The notes: generated from the sequence alone by a model not told the origin. Counted from the stretch's first letter, positions 36,100-46,428 are shown. The stretch is 64,000 nucleotides of DNA from Halomonas icarae (GCF_009901955.1 NZ_WUTS01000001.1:1646245-1710244); one strand, 5' to 3'. Numbers and translations: made by a program.

Positions 36100-36981
36100 T
36101 CAGGTCAGCCAGATGCGTGGTACCGTCGCCGCCTGGCCGGTCAGCCGAGGGCGCAGCAGCTCCCTGGCGTGCTGAAACAGCGCCCAGGCCTGGTTACGCT
36201 CCTGGCCCAGGTAGCGCAGCAGCAGCACGCCGCGGCGGACGGTGACCGCCCAATATTCGGCGGCAGACAGGGCATCTCGCAGCGCCACCGTGGCCTCCGC
36301 CGGGTCGGGCAGACCCACGACCCACAGGGTGCCCTGTACGGAGGCGCCGCCCTGCCCCCAAGCACCACGGAAACGGGGGTGTTCCGGCTCAAGCAGCTGA
36401 CGCTCCAGCCACAGCGGTCGGCCGTTATGCAGCAGCCGAAACCGCTGCTCCAGGCGGCCACTGGCGAAGGGCAGCTCACTGGCGGGGCGTCCCAGCCCCA
36501 ACAGCTCCCAGCCCAGGCAGCGCGCGCCACTCGCCAGCTCGAGGGTCAGACTCTGTACCCCTCGCGAGCCATCGAAGGCCAGGGTTTCCTGGGGCACCCA
36601 CTCCAGGATCGCGTCATCGGCCACCGCCAGCCGGGTGTGCTGAGTCCAGGCCACCGCGTGGCTGTCGGCCCGGTAGAGCTTGCTCGCCGCCGGCGTGGTC
36701 ACCAGCGCCTGGGCACCCGTCTCCACATTCACGTCGATCTGCAGCGCATCGCCGCTGACCAACCCACCTGGGGGATGCAGCAGATAGACATGGCAACAGC
36801 CACTGCGCCCTTCCGGGTAGAACGGCCGCTGCACCCGCAGCGGGCCGTGGTGATGCGCCCGACTCATCCGGGTCACCCCCGAGGCGCCCGTGTCATCCAT
36901 GCTGAAGCCCAGCGACAGCGCCGCATCCCAGCGGCGCGCCGCGTCGAAGCGGTGCCCGGAACTCACTGCGTTCTGTGTCAT
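36100..36981 (-). CDS. ureD: Urease accessory protein UreD
   Basis: Scaffold that docks UreF-UreG on apo-urease and conducts nickel. About 293 residues, with the family's HHHGPLRVQRPFYPEGRSGCCHVYLLHPPGGLVSGDALQIDVNVE, and TTPAASKLYR. AGGGAG lies upstream; both GTG 36984 and ATG 36981 are usable, ATG preferred. It is the first gene of ureDABCEFG-ureJ, so the operon promoter should lie in the 37-kb gap; no sigma54 or other clear promoter was found. Confidence 0.94.
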   Translation of the reverse strand: MTQNAVSSGHRFDAARRWDAALSLGFSMDDTGASGVTRMSRAHHHGPLRVQRPFYPEGRSGCCHVYLLHPPGGLVSGDALQIDVNVETGAQALVTTPAASKLYRADSHAVAWTQHTRLAVADDAILEWVPQETLAFDGSRGVQSLTLELASGARCLGWELLGLGRPASELPFASGRLEQRFRLLHNGRPLWLERQLLEPEHPRFRGAWGQGGASVQGTLWVVGLPDPAEATVALRDALSAAEYWAVTVRRGVLLLRYLGQERNQAWALFQHARELLRPRLTGQAATVPRIWLT

Positions 36982-38140
36982 CACGCGTCACTCCCTCTCA
37001 TGGCCGCTCTCGCCATCCGCCCTGGCCGGCTGGCTAGTTCCCAGCAGCCAGCCGCCGAGCGACTCGCTTTTCAATACGCCTTGTACCGGCACCTCGCTTG
37101 GTACTCTTCTCGACATAAAAAACCCATGGGAATACCTCAGCCATATCCGGCCGAAATATCATCGTGATTACGCAAATTTTCTACAAACCAACCCACAACA
37201 CACTTAAAAAAAAGGTGCAGAAAAAAATGACAATTATCACCAAGCTTGGCTACGGTACTTTACGAAAAACTGGCTAATACCCTTCGCCGATAATGCTTCG
37301 AACAAGTGCGAAATAACTCTCGAAAATTCGCCGAAAGCACGATCAACTCGACAGAATCCATCGCGCCGCAAAAACCACCTCGTCGTATCTCGGTAACACG
37401 CAAGATGACGCAGCGACATCCGGTATCACCTGACACCTGATGGTCAGCAGTGATTCATCATCATGTTGCCGAACAAGTGCCGACACGACGTAGCCTGGAC
37501 CCGGCCCTTCTCGCGCCGGAGCCCGTCGGGATGGCAGTTCACTTCGACAATAAGGCGGTCTGTGGGCAGCACAGCGACTCCAGTCGCTACGGCGAGCTCG
37601 ATGAACTCCAGGGCCAGCGGCCCGATTGTATTGAACACCACATAACGCAACACTCTCGCTAGTCTTGCATCACTCCTGGTCCGGACAAGATGGGGAACCT
37701 TGTCGTGCCAAGCGTTACACCCAAGGGGCTGGGCTGAGTCGAGGCGCTACTGATTAGCACCCTCGGCTGGATAATGAATCACCGAGATGTTCGATAACCA
37801 CGGCGATCTATCTTGAGGCGAAAATAGCCCTAGCCACATAGACTGTCAAGATTTTTTTGAAAAAAATTTACTCTTATATTTCACCACCCTATCTTGCGGT
37901 TATTACTGATTATTTTTTGTACCAACTCCGCAATGGCGATGGACTATTTCCTGCACCAACAGGATGAAAATCGCCCGCATGATTACCACGGCGTCGGCCC
38001 CTTGGGCCAAGACTCCACTCCGGGGTGGACTCGGTTCGACTTCATATATTCAAAAAAAGAATAACAAACATTATTGTAATTACCTTTCATGGGTCATAAC
38101 CTGCTTCCACTGCGATACATCTATTACCCGGAGTCTCGTC
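36982..38140. other. Gene-poor, AT-richer gap between urease and sulfate operons
   Basis: About 1.15 kb with no recognised gene. Base composition is clearly more AT-rich than the flanks (poly-A/T patches near 37205-37225 and 37850-37870), except for a GC-rich island at about 37440-37680. That island holds a 69-codon minus-strand ORF (37444-37653, starts MLRYVVFNTIGPLALEF) with no family I recognise; it may be a gene remnant. The gap must contain divergent promoters for ureD and sbp. No transposase, terminal repeats or tRNA were seen. Confidence 0.6.
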
Positions 38141-39151
38141 ATGACCCTCGATCTGCGTTTTTCGCGCTCACTGCTCGCTATTGCCCTGGGTGCCGGCCTG
38201 GCCGCGCCGGCGGCGGCCGCCGACCGGGAGCTGCTCAACTCCTCCTACGATATTGCCAGAGAGCTCTTCGCGGCGATCAACCCCGAGTTCATCGCCCACT
38301 GGCAGGAGAACGAGGGCGAGGAGGTTTCCATCCAGCAGTCCCATGGCGGCTCCTCCGCTCAGGCTCGCGCCATCCTTCAGGGGTTGCGCGCCGACGTGGT
38401 GACCTACAACCAGGTCACCGATGTCCAGGTACTGGCCGACGACGGCCTGGTGGCCGAGGACTGGCAGCAGCAGCTGCCCAACAACGCCTCGCCCTACTAC
38501 TCCACCACCGCTTTCCTGGTGCGCAAGGGCAACCCCAAGGGCATCGAGAGCTGGGACGACCTGGACGATGAGGGGGTGGAGATCGTCTTTCCCAACCCCA
38601 AGACCTCGGGTAATGGCCGCTATACCTACCTGGCCGCCTGGGGCTTCGCGGATCACCAGTTCAATGGAGACGAGGCCAGGATCCAGGACTTCATGGGTGA
38701 CTTCCTGGGCAACGTGGTGGTGTTCGACACCGGCGGTCGCGGCGCCACCACCAGCTTTATCGAGCGCGGTATCGGCGATGTGCTGATCAGCTTCGAGTCC
38801 GAGGTCAACAACATTCGTGGCGAATACGGCAGCGATGACTACGAGGTGATCGTGCCGCCGGTCAGCATTCTGGCGGAGTTCCCGGTCGCGGTGGTCGAGC
38901 CCAACACCGTGCGCAATGGCACCGAAGAGCTGGCCCGTGCCTATGTGGAGTACCTCTACAGCGAGGAGGCACAGCGCCAGCTGGCCGGCTTCAACTACCG
39001 TGTGCATGACGAGTCGGTGGCCGAGGAATTTGCCGACCAGTTCCCGGAAACCGAGCTGCTGCGTGTCGAAGAGGTCTTCGGCGGCTGGGATGAGGCCATG
39101 GAGGCCCACTTCAGCAGCGGCGGTCAGCTCGACCAGCTACAGCGCCGCTGA
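38141..39151 (+). CDS. sbp: Sulfate ABC transporter periplasmic binding protein
   Basis: 336-residue periplasmic protein: signal peptide (about 1-28, ending PAAAA), then [61 protein letters not shown] and [28 protein letters not shown], all typical of Sbp/CysP. It binds sulfate (possibly thiosulfate) and hands it to CysTWA. The ATG at 38141 follows GGAG; the long N-terminal in-frame extension lies in the AT-rich gap and is rejected. It is the first gene of the operon and a likely CysB target. Confidence 0.95.
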   Translation: MTLDLRFSRSLLAIALGAGLAAPAAAADRELLNSSYDIARELFAAINPEFIAHWQENEGEEVSIQQSHGGSSAQARAILQGLRADVVTYNQVTDVQVLADDGLVAEDWQQQLPNNASPYYSTTAFLVRKGNPKGIESWDDLDDEGVEIVFPNPKTSGNGRYTYLAAWGFADHQFNGDEARIQDFMGDFLGNVVVFDTGGRGATTSFIERGIGDVLISFESEVNNIRGEYGSDDYEVIVPPVSILAEFPVAVVEPNTVRNGTEELARAYVEYLYSEEAQRQLAGFNYRVHDESVAEEFADQFPETELLRVEEVFGGWDEAMEAHFSSGGQLDQLQRR

Positions 39152-39168
39152 GCCTGGAGGAACGATCG

Positions 39169-40020
39169 ATGAGCTCCCTGGCCCTCCGCCTGTCACGTCG
39201 CCGCGTGCTGCCTGGTTTCGGTCTATCGCTGGGCATCAGCCTGACCTTCGTGTCGCTGGTGCTGCTGCTGCCGATGACCGGCCTGGTGGGCCAGCTCAAG
39301 GGACTCAGCCTCGCCGAATACTGGGCGATCATCAGCGATGCCCGGGTGGTGGCCAGCTACACGGTCACCATCGGCGCCGCCGCGGTGGCGGCACTGGCCA
39401 ATGCCGTGTTCGGACTGCTGCTGGCCTGGGTGCTGGTACGCTACGACTTTCCGGGCAAGCGTCTGCTCGATGCCCTGATGGACCTGCCCTTCGCGCTGCC
39501 CACGGCGGTGGCGGGCATCACCCTGGCCACCCTCTACGCCGGCAACGGCTGGGTCGGCGGCCTGATCGAGCCACTCGGCCTCAAGGTAGCCTACACCTGG
39601 GTCGGGATCGCCCTGGCCATGGCCTTTACCAGCATCCCCTTCGTGGTGCGCACGGTACAGCCGGTGCTGGAGGACCTGCCCCACGAGGTGGATGAAGCCG
39701 CCATGACCCTGGGCGCCTCGGACGCCACCGGCTTTCGCCGCGTGATCCTGCCCTACTTGTGGCCGGCACTGGTCACCGGCACCGGGCTCGCCTTCGTCCG
39801 CTCGCTGGGCGAATTCGGCGCGATCATCTTTATTGCGGGCAATGCCCCGTTCGAGACCGAGATCACCGCGCTGATGATCTTCGTCAAGCTTCAGGAGTAC
39901 GACTATGCCGGCGCCTCGGCGATCGCCTCGGTGGTACTGGCCGTCTCCCTCGCCCTGCTGCTGGTGATCAATATCTGGCAGGGGCACTTCATCAAGCGGC
40001 TCCATGGAGGACGTGGCTGA
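39169..40020 (+). CDS. cysT: Sulfate ABC transporter permease CysT
   Basis: 283-residue inner-membrane permease, about six transmembrane helices, with the EAA loop EVDEAAMTLGASDATGFRRVILP near residues 176-198 and DLPFALPTAVAGITLATLY. N-terminal LPGFGLSLGISLTFVSLVLLLPM is typical for CysT/CysU. GGAGG precedes the ATG, 17 bp after sbp. Its stop overlaps the cysW start (TGATG). Confidence 0.95.
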   Translation: MSSLALRLSRRRVLPGFGLSLGISLTFVSLVLLLPMTGLVGQLKGLSLAEYWAIISDARVVASYTVTIGAAAVAALANAVFGLLLAWVLVRYDFPGKRLLDALMDLPFALPTAVAGITLATLYAGNGWVGGLIEPLGLKVAYTWVGIALAMAFTSIPFVVRTVQPVLEDLPHEVDEAAMTLGASDATGFRRVILPYLWPALVTGTGLAFVRSLGEFGAIIFIAGNAPFETEITALMIFVKLQEYDYAGASAIASVVLAVSLALLLVINIWQGHFIKRLHGGRG

Positions 40021-40847
40021 TGCAACGTATCGGTGATGCCCCCGCGGTGCGCCGCGCCCTGATCACCGCCGCCGTGTTGCTGGCGGCGCTGTTCCTGCTG
40101 CTGCCGCTGGCGGCCATCTTCGCCCAGGCCTTCTCCCAGGGTGTCGGGGTGTTCTGGCACAATATCAGCGACCGCTACACCCTGGCGGCGATCGGCCTGA
40201 CCCTGTTTATCGCCGTCCTGACCATCCCCATCTGCCTGGTGTTCGGGGTGGCCCTGGCCTGGCTGGTGACCCGCTTCGACTTCCCCGGGCGGCGCCTGCT
40301 GCAGACGCTGATAGACATTCCCTTTGCGGTATCGCCGGTGGTGGCCGGGCTCATCTACCTGCTGCTCTATGGCCGCAACGGCTGGATCGGTGGCTGGCTC
40401 GACGCCCACGATATCCAGCTGATGTTCGCCTGGCCGGGCATTCTGATGGTGACGGTGTTCGTCACCAGTCCCTTCGTGGCCCGGGAGCTGATCCCGCTGA
40501 TGCAGGCCCAGGGCTCCCGCGAGGAGGAGGCCGCCGTGACCCTGGGGGCACCGGGCTGGACCATCTTTCGCCTTGTCACCCTGCCCAATATCCGCTGGGC
40601 ACTGCTCTACGGCGTGGTGCTGACCAACGCCCGGGCAGTGGGTGAGTTCGGTGCCGTCTCGGTCGTTTCCGGGGCCATCCGTGGCCAGACCATGACCCTA
40701 CCCCTGCATCTGGAGCAGCTCTATCAGGACTACAACGCCGTGGGCGCCTTCGCCAGCGCCGCCCTGCTGGCGTTGATCGCCCTGTTCACCCTGGCCGCCA
40801 AGGCCGGCCTGGAATGGCGTACCGCGCGCCTGGAGGTTACCCCATGA
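40020..40847 (+). CDS. cysW: Sulfate ABC transporter permease CysW
   Basis: Second permease of the sulfate importer; 275 residues, six transmembrane helices, [20 protein letters not shown] and the EAA loop [26 protein letters not shown] that contacts CysA. The ATG at 40020 overlaps the cysT stop by one base; upstream in-frame sequence belongs to cysT in another frame. Ends overlapping cysA (ATGA). Confidence 0.95.
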   Translation: MQRIGDAPAVRRALITAAVLLAALFLLLPLAAIFAQAFSQGVGVFWHNISDRYTLAAIGLTLFIAVLTIPICLVFGVALAWLVTRFDFPGRRLLQTLIDIPFAVSPVVAGLIYLLLYGRNGWIGGWLDAHDIQLMFAWPGILMVTVFVTSPFVARELIPLMQAQGSREEEAAVTLGAPGWTIFRLVTLPNIRWALLYGVVLTNARAVGEFGAVSVVSGAIRGQTMTLPLHLEQLYQDYNAVGAFASAALLALIALFTLAAKAGLEWRTARLEVTP

Positions 40848-41977
40848 GCATCCAATTAACCGATATCGCCAAGCACTTTGGTCATACAGGGAAGGGTCAC
40901 AAAGGGAAGGGTAGCCCCGGCCAGGCCGGTGGGCGCGCCCTGGAACCGGTGAATCTGAAGATCGCCGACGGCGAGCTGGTCGGCCTGCTCGGCCCCTCGG
41001 GCTCGGGCAAGACCACCCTGCTGCGCATCATCGCCGGCCTCGAGTCGCCGGACCGCGACCCGGCCGGGCGCATCCTGTTCGGCGACCGCGACGTCACCGA
41101 CGTGCATGTCCGCGACCGCCGCATCGGCTTCGTCTTCCAACACTACGCGCTGTTCCGCCATATGACGGTGTTCGATAATGTCGCCTTCGGCCTGACCGTG
41201 CTGCCACGGCGAGAGAGGCCCTCCAGTGGCGAAATTCGCGCCCGGGTCCATCGCCTGCTGGAGATGGTCCAGCTCGAACGCTTCGCCGGGCGTTATCCGG
41301 CCCAGCTCTCCGGCGGCCAACAGCAGCGGGTCTCCCTGGCCCGGGCCCTGGCCCTGCGCCCCGACGTGCTCCTGCTCGACGAACCCTTCGGTGCCCTGGA
41401 TGCCAAGGTCCGCCAGGAGCTGCGCCGCTGGCTGCGCCAGCTTCACGACGAACTCGGCTTCACCAGTCTGTTCGTGACCCACGATCAGGAAGAAGCACTG
41501 GAGCTCTCCGACCGTGTGGCGGTGATGAGTCATGGCCGCATCGAACAGATCGATACCCCGGATGCGCTCTACCGCACACCGGCCAACCGCTTCGTGTTCG
41601 AGTTTCTGGGCGACGTCAATCATTTGGAGGGTGAGGTGCGTGGCGGCACCCTGACCTGCGGCGAGGCGACGCTGGCGGTGGACCTTCCCGATGGCCATCA
41701 GGAACTGCTGCTGCGGCCTCATGAAGTGCGTCTGGCAGAGGCGCCCACGCCGGAGGCCCAGCTGCCCGTCACCGTCACCGCCATCTCCCCGGTGGGTGCC
41801 GAGGTGCGCATCGAGGTCGCCGCAGACTGGCTGGTCGAGCCCTGGCTGGCCACCATACGCCACGCCGACTACGAGCGCCTGGCTCTTACGCGTGGTCAGC
41901 GGTTGTATGCCATTCCACGCCACTGGCACCGTTTCAGTGCCGAAGACACCCCACAGCGTCAGGCCATCACGGCCTGA
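40844..41977 (+). CDS. cysA: Sulfate ABC transporter ATPase CysA
   Basis: 377-residue ATPase: Walker A GPSGSGKT (about 55-62), signature [15 protein letters not shown], Walker [14 protein letters not shown]-loop VTHDQEEAL, then a C-terminal TOBE-like domain (about 250-360). Compared with E. coli CysA, there is a short insertion rich in Gly/Lys ([17 protein letters not shown]) between the first strand and residue 35. Overlaps cysW by 4 bp; last gene of the operon. Confidence 0.94.
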   Translation: MSIQLTDIAKHFGHTGKGHKGKGSPGQAGGRALEPVNLKIADGELVGLLGPSGSGKTTLLRIIAGLESPDRDPAGRILFGDRDVTDVHVRDRRIGFVFQHYALFRHMTVFDNVAFGLTVLPRRERPSSGEIRARVHRLLEMVQLERFAGRYPAQLSGGQQQRVSLARALALRPDVLLLDEPFGALDAKVRQELRRWLRQLHDELGFTSLFVTHDQEEALELSDRVAVMSHGRIEQIDTPDALYRTPANRFVFEFLGDVNHLEGEVRGGTLTCGEATLAVDLPDGHQELLLRPHEVRLAEAPTPEAQLPVTVTAISPVGAEVRIEVAADWLVEPWLATIRHADYERLALTRGQRLYAIPRHWHRFSAEDTPQRQAITA

Positions 41978-42189
41978 TGACGCCCTCTGTCCGCCGAGCG
42001 CCCGCGGCGGACAGCCCCCTCCTCCCACGGGGCCGCCGACCGTTCCCGCATGAACTTTTCACGCTGTCATCTCTCTGATGTCAGGAGTCCGCGCGATACG
42101 GTGTACCGGACAGTCCCCGACGCCCAGCCCGACGCCCATTGATGCCACCGGCTCTCGCCCTCTCTCAGCCAGCCCAGCCGAGGCCCACG

Positions 42190-43206
42190 ATGCTGATCAA
42201 GATCGCCAAACCGCATGATCTGCGCGACTCCGATGTGACACCGGAGTCCGTCTATCTCTCCCGTCGCCGTTTCATGGGGGGCATGGCGGGACTGGGGGCG
42301 GGGCTTGCCCTTGGCGGCCCGGCCCACGCCGGTGCCAATTATGCGGATGTACCCGAGGGTAACGGGCCGGCCTGGTTGAAGAAGAAGATCGACGATACTC
42401 ACTGGAAAGCGGTTACCCCCGCCAACTCCGAGAAGGACACGCTGGCCCCCTTCGACGATGCCAGCGGTTACAACAACTTCTACGAGTTTGGCTCCGGCAA
42501 GGCCGACCCCGCGCGCCGGGCGGGCAGCCTGAAGACCCAGCCGTGGAGCGTGGTGATCGATGGCGAGGTCAACAACGGCGGCCGCTTCGCCCTGGAGGAT
42601 CTTGCCAGCCCCTCACGCTTCGAGGAACGCATCTACCGCCTGCGCTGCGTCGAGGCCTGGTCGATGGTGATTCCCTGGTTGGGCATCCCCCTCGCCGAGG
42701 TGATCAGGCGCGCGGAACCCACCAGCAGGGCCAGATATGTGCGCTTCGAGACCCTGGTCGACCCCGAGCAGATGCCGGGGCAGCGCTCCGCGTTCTCGCT
42801 GATCGACTGGCCCTACGTGGAGGGGCTGCGCCTCGACGAGGCCATGCACCCGCTCACCCTGCTCGCCATGGGCATGTACGGCCGCGAGCTGCCCAACCAG
42901 AACGGCGCTCCCCTGCGCCTGGTGGTGCCCTGGAAGTACGGCTTCAAGAGCATCAAGTCGATCGTGCGCATCTCGCTGGTGGAGGAGCAGCCGCTCAACT
43001 CCTGGCAGCAGATCGCGCCGGAAGAGTATGGCTTCTACGCCAACGTCAACCCCCGGGTCGATCACCCCCGCTGGAGCCAGGCCACCGAGCGCCGGCTGCC
43101 CAACAGCCTGTTCAGCCCCAACACCATCGATACCCTGATGTTCAACGGCTATGCCGACGAGGTGGCCGAGCTATACGCGGGTATGGATCTGCGGACGCAC
43201 TATTGA
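42190..43206 (+). CDS. msrP: Protein-methionine-sulfoxide reductase catalytic subunit MsrP
   Basis: Periplasmic molybdopterin enzyme that reduces methionine sulfoxide in proteins. 338 residues. A Tat signal with S-R-R-R-F-M at residues 24-29 precedes a hydrophobic stretch ending at AHA. The Moco-ligating Cys is in [15 protein letters not shown]. The ATG at 42190 ([11 protein letters not shown]) matches the family; an in-frame start 17 codons earlier is unlikely. Its stop overlaps the msrQ ATG (TGATG). It follows the sulfate transporter by 212 bp. Confidence 0.95.
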   Translation: MLIKIAKPHDLRDSDVTPESVYLSRRRFMGGMAGLGAGLALGGPAHAGANYADVPEGNGPAWLKKKIDDTHWKAVTPANSEKDTLAPFDDASGYNNFYEFGSGKADPARRAGSLKTQPWSVVIDGEVNNGGRFALEDLASPSRFEERIYRLRCVEAWSMVIPWLGIPLAEVIRRAEPTSRARYVRFETLVDPEQMPGQRSAFSLIDWPYVEGLRLDEAMHPLTLLAMGMYGRELPNQNGAPLRLVVPWKYGFKSIKSIVRISLVEEQPLNSWQQIAPEEYGFYANVNPRVDHPRWSQATERRLPNSLFSPNTIDTLMFNGYADEVAELYAGMDLRTHY

Positions 43207-43850
43207 TGGCCATCTCGAACCGCCTGATGGCCACTCCGAATCGCTGGCAGCTCTGGCGCCTGGGGGTATTTCTGGCGGCCCTGGCCCCACTGGTGAGCTG
43301 GGGCTGGCAGGTGGCCAGTAACGCCGCCGGCCCCGAGCCGGGTCGCTATCTATTGCTGAATCTCGGTCTCGGCGCGCTGTGGATGCTGCTGCTGACCCTG
43401 AGCCTGACGCCACTCACCAAGCTCACCCGCTGGAAGGGCTTCGCGCTGATCCGCCGTCAGTTGGGCCTCTGGACGCTGGCCTACGCCACCCTGCACCTGC
43501 TCAGCTACGCCCTGTTCATCCTGGGGCTCGACTGGGGCATGCTGGGCAGCGAAGTGGTCAAGCGCCCCTATATCATCGTCGGCATGCTGGCCCTGATCGG
43601 TCTCGTCGCGCTGGGCGTGACCTCGAACCGCTGGTCGATGCGTCGACTCGGCAAGCGCTGGAAGTCGCTGCACAAGCTCTCGTACTCCATCCTGGGTCTG
43701 GTCCTGCTGCACTTCTTCTGGGTGGTGCGCGCCGACCTCAGGGAGTGGGCGGCCTATGCCGTAGCAGCCGCGCTGGTCATGGCGACCCGTCTGCCGCCGG
43801 TCGCCCGAACACTGCCCAGACTTCGCTACCGCTTCAGCCGTGCGTCCTAG
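43206..43850 (+). CDS. msrQ: Heme-binding membrane subunit MsrQ
   Basis: 214-residue integral membrane b-type cytochrome passing quinol-derived electrons to MsrP. Six hydrophobic segments of the ferric-reductase-like domain, with heme-ligand histidines in LAYATLHLLSYALF, WKSLHKLSYSILGLVLLHFFWVVRAD and the GFALIRRQLGL motif. Coupled to msrP by a one-base overlap. Confidence 0.94.
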   Translation: MAISNRLMATPNRWQLWRLGVFLAALAPLVSWGWQVASNAAGPEPGRYLLLNLGLGALWMLLLTLSLTPLTKLTRWKGFALIRRQLGLWTLAYATLHLLSYALFILGLDWGMLGSEVVKRPYIIVGMLALIGLVALGVTSNRWSMRRLGKRWKSLHKLSYSILGLVLLHFFWVVRADLREWAAYAVAAALVMATRLPPVARTLPRLRYRFSRAS

Positions 43851-43853
43851 GCC

Positions 43854-43914
43854 GCCTTCTATTCCCCTCCTTCTACTCCTCCCTTCTATTAGCTCTTCTT
43901 CTATTGCCCTCCCC
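43854..43914 (+). repeat. Polypyrimidine tract with TTCTATT repeats after msrQ
   Basis: About 60 bases, nearly all C and T on the plus strand, with TTCTATT/TTCTACT repeated four times. G-poor, C-rich RNA immediately after a gene is what Rho loads on, so Rho-dependent termination of the cysTWA-msrPQ transcript is possible. No stem-loop terminator is seen. Confidence 0.4.
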
Positions 43915-44002
43915 CGATGCTTCCGGATAGGCCGCGCCGAACGGGTACCGGCCATGCCGAACGATCAGTGGTCCCGCCCGGCAGGTCGCAGATACCCAGG
44001 GC

Positions 44003-44431
44003 CTATCGATCCCAGACCATCAGGGTCTCGTTCTCCCCGGTCAGTGGCTCGAGGCGCTCCTCCACCGCATGAAACCCCAGACGGTGGTAGAAGGAGACGG
44101 CACGCACATTCCGCGAATAGACACTCAGGGTGAGGCGCTGATGACCGGCCATGGCATGGGCCATCAGCCGTGAGCCATGGCCATAGCGCTGCACCCTGGG
44201 ATCGATGAACAGCGCCTGCAGATGGTCGCCATCGAGGGCGGTGAAGCCGATTACCCTGCCCTCCACCTCGAGCACCGTGACCTCCTCGGCCTGAGGCAGC
44301 CGCTCCTGCACCATCAGCTCGGCGCGAGATACCCAGAAGGTCTCAGGGATAAAGTCGTGGGCGCGCATCGAGGCACGCAGCCAGATATCGGCAAGCAGAG
44401 GGATATCCTCGGCGGTGGCGGGGCGAATCAT
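44003..44431 (-). CDS. GNAT-family N-acetyltransferase
   Basis: 142-residue single-domain GNAT. MIRPATAEDIPLLADIWLRAS is the alpha1 region, LFIDPRVQRYGHGSRLMAHAM the acetyl-CoA-binding R/Q-x-x-G-x-G/A loop (here QRYGHG), and LSVYSRNVRAVSFYHRLGFHAVEER motif B. The start is the ATG at 44431 with AGGAG upstream. The substrate is not predictable; YjaB/PhnO-like acetyltransferases are similar in size. Confidence 0.85.
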   Translation of the reverse strand: MIRPATAEDIPLLADIWLRASMRAHDFIPETFWVSRAELMVQERLPQAEEVTVLEVEGRVIGFTALDGDHLQALFIDPRVQRYGHGSRLMAHAMAGHQRLTLSVYSRNVRAVSFYHRLGFHAVEERLEPLTGENETLMVWDR

Positions 44432-44546
44432 CACACGGCTCCTGCTGGGCGTACCAACAGTGTAATCGAGGAGGCAAGGACGTACCCTGAGTGATCTCGA
44501 GGGCGCTATACTGCGCTTCGACATTCATCCTGGACGGGAGCTCCCC

Positions 44547-45137
44547 ATGCTGCGTCGACGCTTTCTTCGCCTCTCCCTGGCCCTGGTCGCCGCCGGTTGG
44601 CTGGCCGGCTGCACCAGCCCCCAGACCCTGCAGCTCGACCCCAAGCACAGCGCCGCGGTACCGGTCGCCGGCAATGGCCAGGCCGTCTCGGTGATCGCCG
44701 CGGATGGACGTGACGGCGAGGTGATCGGCACCCGTACCGGCAGCGCCATGTCCACGGCCACGATCACCGTCCATGCTCACGAGCTGATGCCGAAACTGCA
44801 GCGCGAGGCCGAGCGAGCCGTGCAGGAAATGGGCTTTACCCCTACCACCCAGCGTGCCGAAGGCCGCCCCCACCTGACCTTGACACTCGATCATCTGGGC
44901 TACGAGCGCGGCAAGAGCCGGCCCGTGATCGGCGAGTCACGCCTGGAGGCCGTGTTGGTGGCCGAGGCGACCAATGGCGGTACCACCTACACCGGCACCT
45001 ACACCTCACGACGCACCCAGAGCTACGCCGTACGGCCGGACCAGGAGAGCAATACCCGCATGGTCAACGACCTGCTCGTCGACGGCCTGAACCGGGCCTT
45101 CCGTGACCCGGAGCTGGGCCGCGTGCTGGCCCGCTGA
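44547..45137 (+). CDS. YajG-like lipoprotein
   Basis: 196-residue probable outer-membrane lipoprotein. Signal peptide MLRRRFLRLSLALVAAGWLAGC with lipobox LAGC and Cys22, followed by the YajG-type domain (LQLDPKHSAAVPVAGNGQAVSVIAADGRDGEVIGTRTG ... VNDLLVDGLNRAFRDPEL). The function of the family is unknown. Good GGGAG ribosome-binding site before the ATG. Confidence 0.8.
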   Translation: MLRRRFLRLSLALVAAGWLAGCTSPQTLQLDPKHSAAVPVAGNGQAVSVIAADGRDGEVIGTRTGSAMSTATITVHAHELMPKLQREAERAVQEMGFTPTTQRAEGRPHLTLTLDHLGYERGKSRPVIGESRLEAVLVAEATNGGTTYTGTYTSRRTQSYAVRPDQESNTRMVNDLLVDGLNRAFRDPELGRVLAR

Positions 45138-45141
45138 GGGG

Positions 45142-45783
45142 TCACTCGACGGGACCTCGGCGCACCATGGCCCAGACATGCTCCCGGAAGCCGCTGCCCG
45201 GCTCCGGGGTGCCTCTCTCCAGTAACGTGATCCGGAAGTTGGGCTCGAACAGCTCCCGCACCTCCTCTTCCGGCACATGAAATGGCGGCCCGTACCGCTC
45301 CTCTCCGGCCGCACGCTCAAGGCCGATAAGCAGCCCGCTGGCCCCCGGGGGTATCAGCTGCGCCAGATGGAAGGCGTAGCGCTGGCGGGTGGCGGGTGGC
45401 AGGGCGATCAACGCGGCACGGTCATAGAAGGCACCGACCTCGGCCGCCTGCTCGATATGGAAGTGAAAGAAGTCCCCGCACCAGAGCTCGACATTGGCCT
45501 GGCGACTTATCTCGAACCCCACCTGGTGGTAGCGGGAAACGGGCTCGCTCCCCTCGGCGAGAAACTGCTCGACCGCCTGGGGCGCCAGCTCGATACCCAG
45601 CACCGGATGATCGCGATGGCCCAGCCAGCGCATGTCGTGGCTCTTGCCGCATAGCGGCACCAGCACCTTGACCCCGGGGCTCACCCCCAGCAGCGGCCAG
45701 TGGTGGCACAGGACAGGGTGCGGCGCGGCGCGATGGAAACCGATACGCCCTTCGCGCCAGCGGGTCAGCCATTCATTCACCAT
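45142..45783 (-). CDS. tpm: Thiopurine S-methyltransferase
   Basis: 213-residue SAM-dependent methyltransferase of the bacterial TPMT family, with WREGRIGFHRAAPHPVL near the N-terminus, VLVPLCGKSHDMRWLGHRDHPVLGIEL (SAM motif), WCGDFF and FYDRAALIALPPATRQRYAFHLAQLIPPG. In other bacteria these enzymes methylate selenium or tellurium oxyanions and thiopurines. It converges with the lipoprotein gene and lies just downstream of the SH3 protein on the same strand. Confidence 0.92.
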   Translation of the reverse strand: MVNEWLTRWREGRIGFHRAAPHPVLCHHWPLLGVSPGVKVLVPLCGKSHDMRWLGHRDHPVLGIELAPQAVEQFLAEGSEPVSRYHQVGFEISRQANVELWCGDFFHFHIEQAAEVGAFYDRAALIALPPATRQRYAFHLAQLIPPGASGLLIGLERAAGEERYGPPFHVPEEEVRELFEPNFRITLLERGTPEPGSGFREHVWAMVRRGPVE

Positions 45784-45789
45784 GACGGC

Positions 45790-46428
45790 TTAGAACCAGC
45801 GATCGCGCTTGCGACGGCGGCGCGGCAGATGAGGAACGATCAGGCCAACCAGCAGGCCGGCACCGGCCACGCCGCCGCCATACATGAAGTAGCGCATCAG
45901 CAGGTCCTCCTCCTGGGTATTGAGGCGAGCCTCCAGTTCACGCGCCGTCTGGCGGGAGTGCTCGGCTTCGCTATCCAGCTGATGGTTACGTGACTCCAGC
46001 TCGGCAACCCGCGCCTCGCGAACCTCGAGGGTCTCTCGCAACGCAGCCGTGCGCTGCTCCCACGCCTCATCGATGCCGTCGAGTTCGGCCTCGAGCTCGG
46101 CCACCCGCTGCTCAAGCTCGGGCAGGCGAACCTGAGCACTGGGCACCTCCTGGATCTCGCGGCTAAGCACCCAGACGACATCACCGCCGGGACCTCGAAC
46201 ACGGGTATAGTCGCCGCTGGTCTCCAGTCGCTCGACAGGCTCGCCGGCGGCAAGGGTGCCGACGATGCGGTAGCCGTCGGTGGGACCGCTGCGTACATAG
46301 GTGGTCAGCGAGTCGGAGACCCAGACGGTGTCGCTCTGCTCCTGAGCCGCCAGCGGCAGCGCCAGCAGGCCTAGCAGGGTGCCCAGACATACGCCCAGAC
46401 CGGTTCGTGTGCTGTGGTGTTTCGTCAT
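45790..46428 (-). CDS. YgiM-like SH3-domain membrane protein
   Basis: 212-residue protein: signal peptide (about 1-29, ending LAAQ), one bacterial SH3 domain (about 34-95), a long coiled coil (about 100-180, LPELEQRVAELEAELDGIDEAWEQRTAALRETLEVREARVAELE), and a C-terminal transmembrane segment (YGGGVAGAGLLVGLIVPHLP) ending in RRRRKRDRWF on the cytosolic side. This is the TIGR04211/YgiM architecture; role unknown, perhaps envelope-linked. The ATG at 46428 gives a clean signal peptide; the longer reading does not. Confidence 0.85.
   Translation of the reverse strand: MTKHHSTRTGLGVCLGTLLGLLALPLAAQEQSDTVWVSDSLTTYVRSGPTDGYRIVGTLAAGEPVERLETSGDYTRVRGPGGDVVWVLSREIQEVPSAQVRLPELEQRVAELEAELDGIDEAWEQRTAALRETLEVREARVAELESRNHQLDSEAEHSRQTARELEARLNTQEEDLLMRYFMYGGGVAGAGLLVGLIVPHLPRRRRKRDRWF

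Noticed and set aside
37964..38140. N-terminal extension of Sbp by 59 residues
   Set aside because: The extension lies in the AT-rich gap and would bury the signal peptide; the ATG at 38141 has GGAG and a clean export signal.
42543..43850. 435-codon ORF covering msrP and msrQ
   Set aside because: Its N-terminal 220 residues are an Arg/Pro-rich out-of-frame reading of msrP; only the part from 43206 is the real msrQ.
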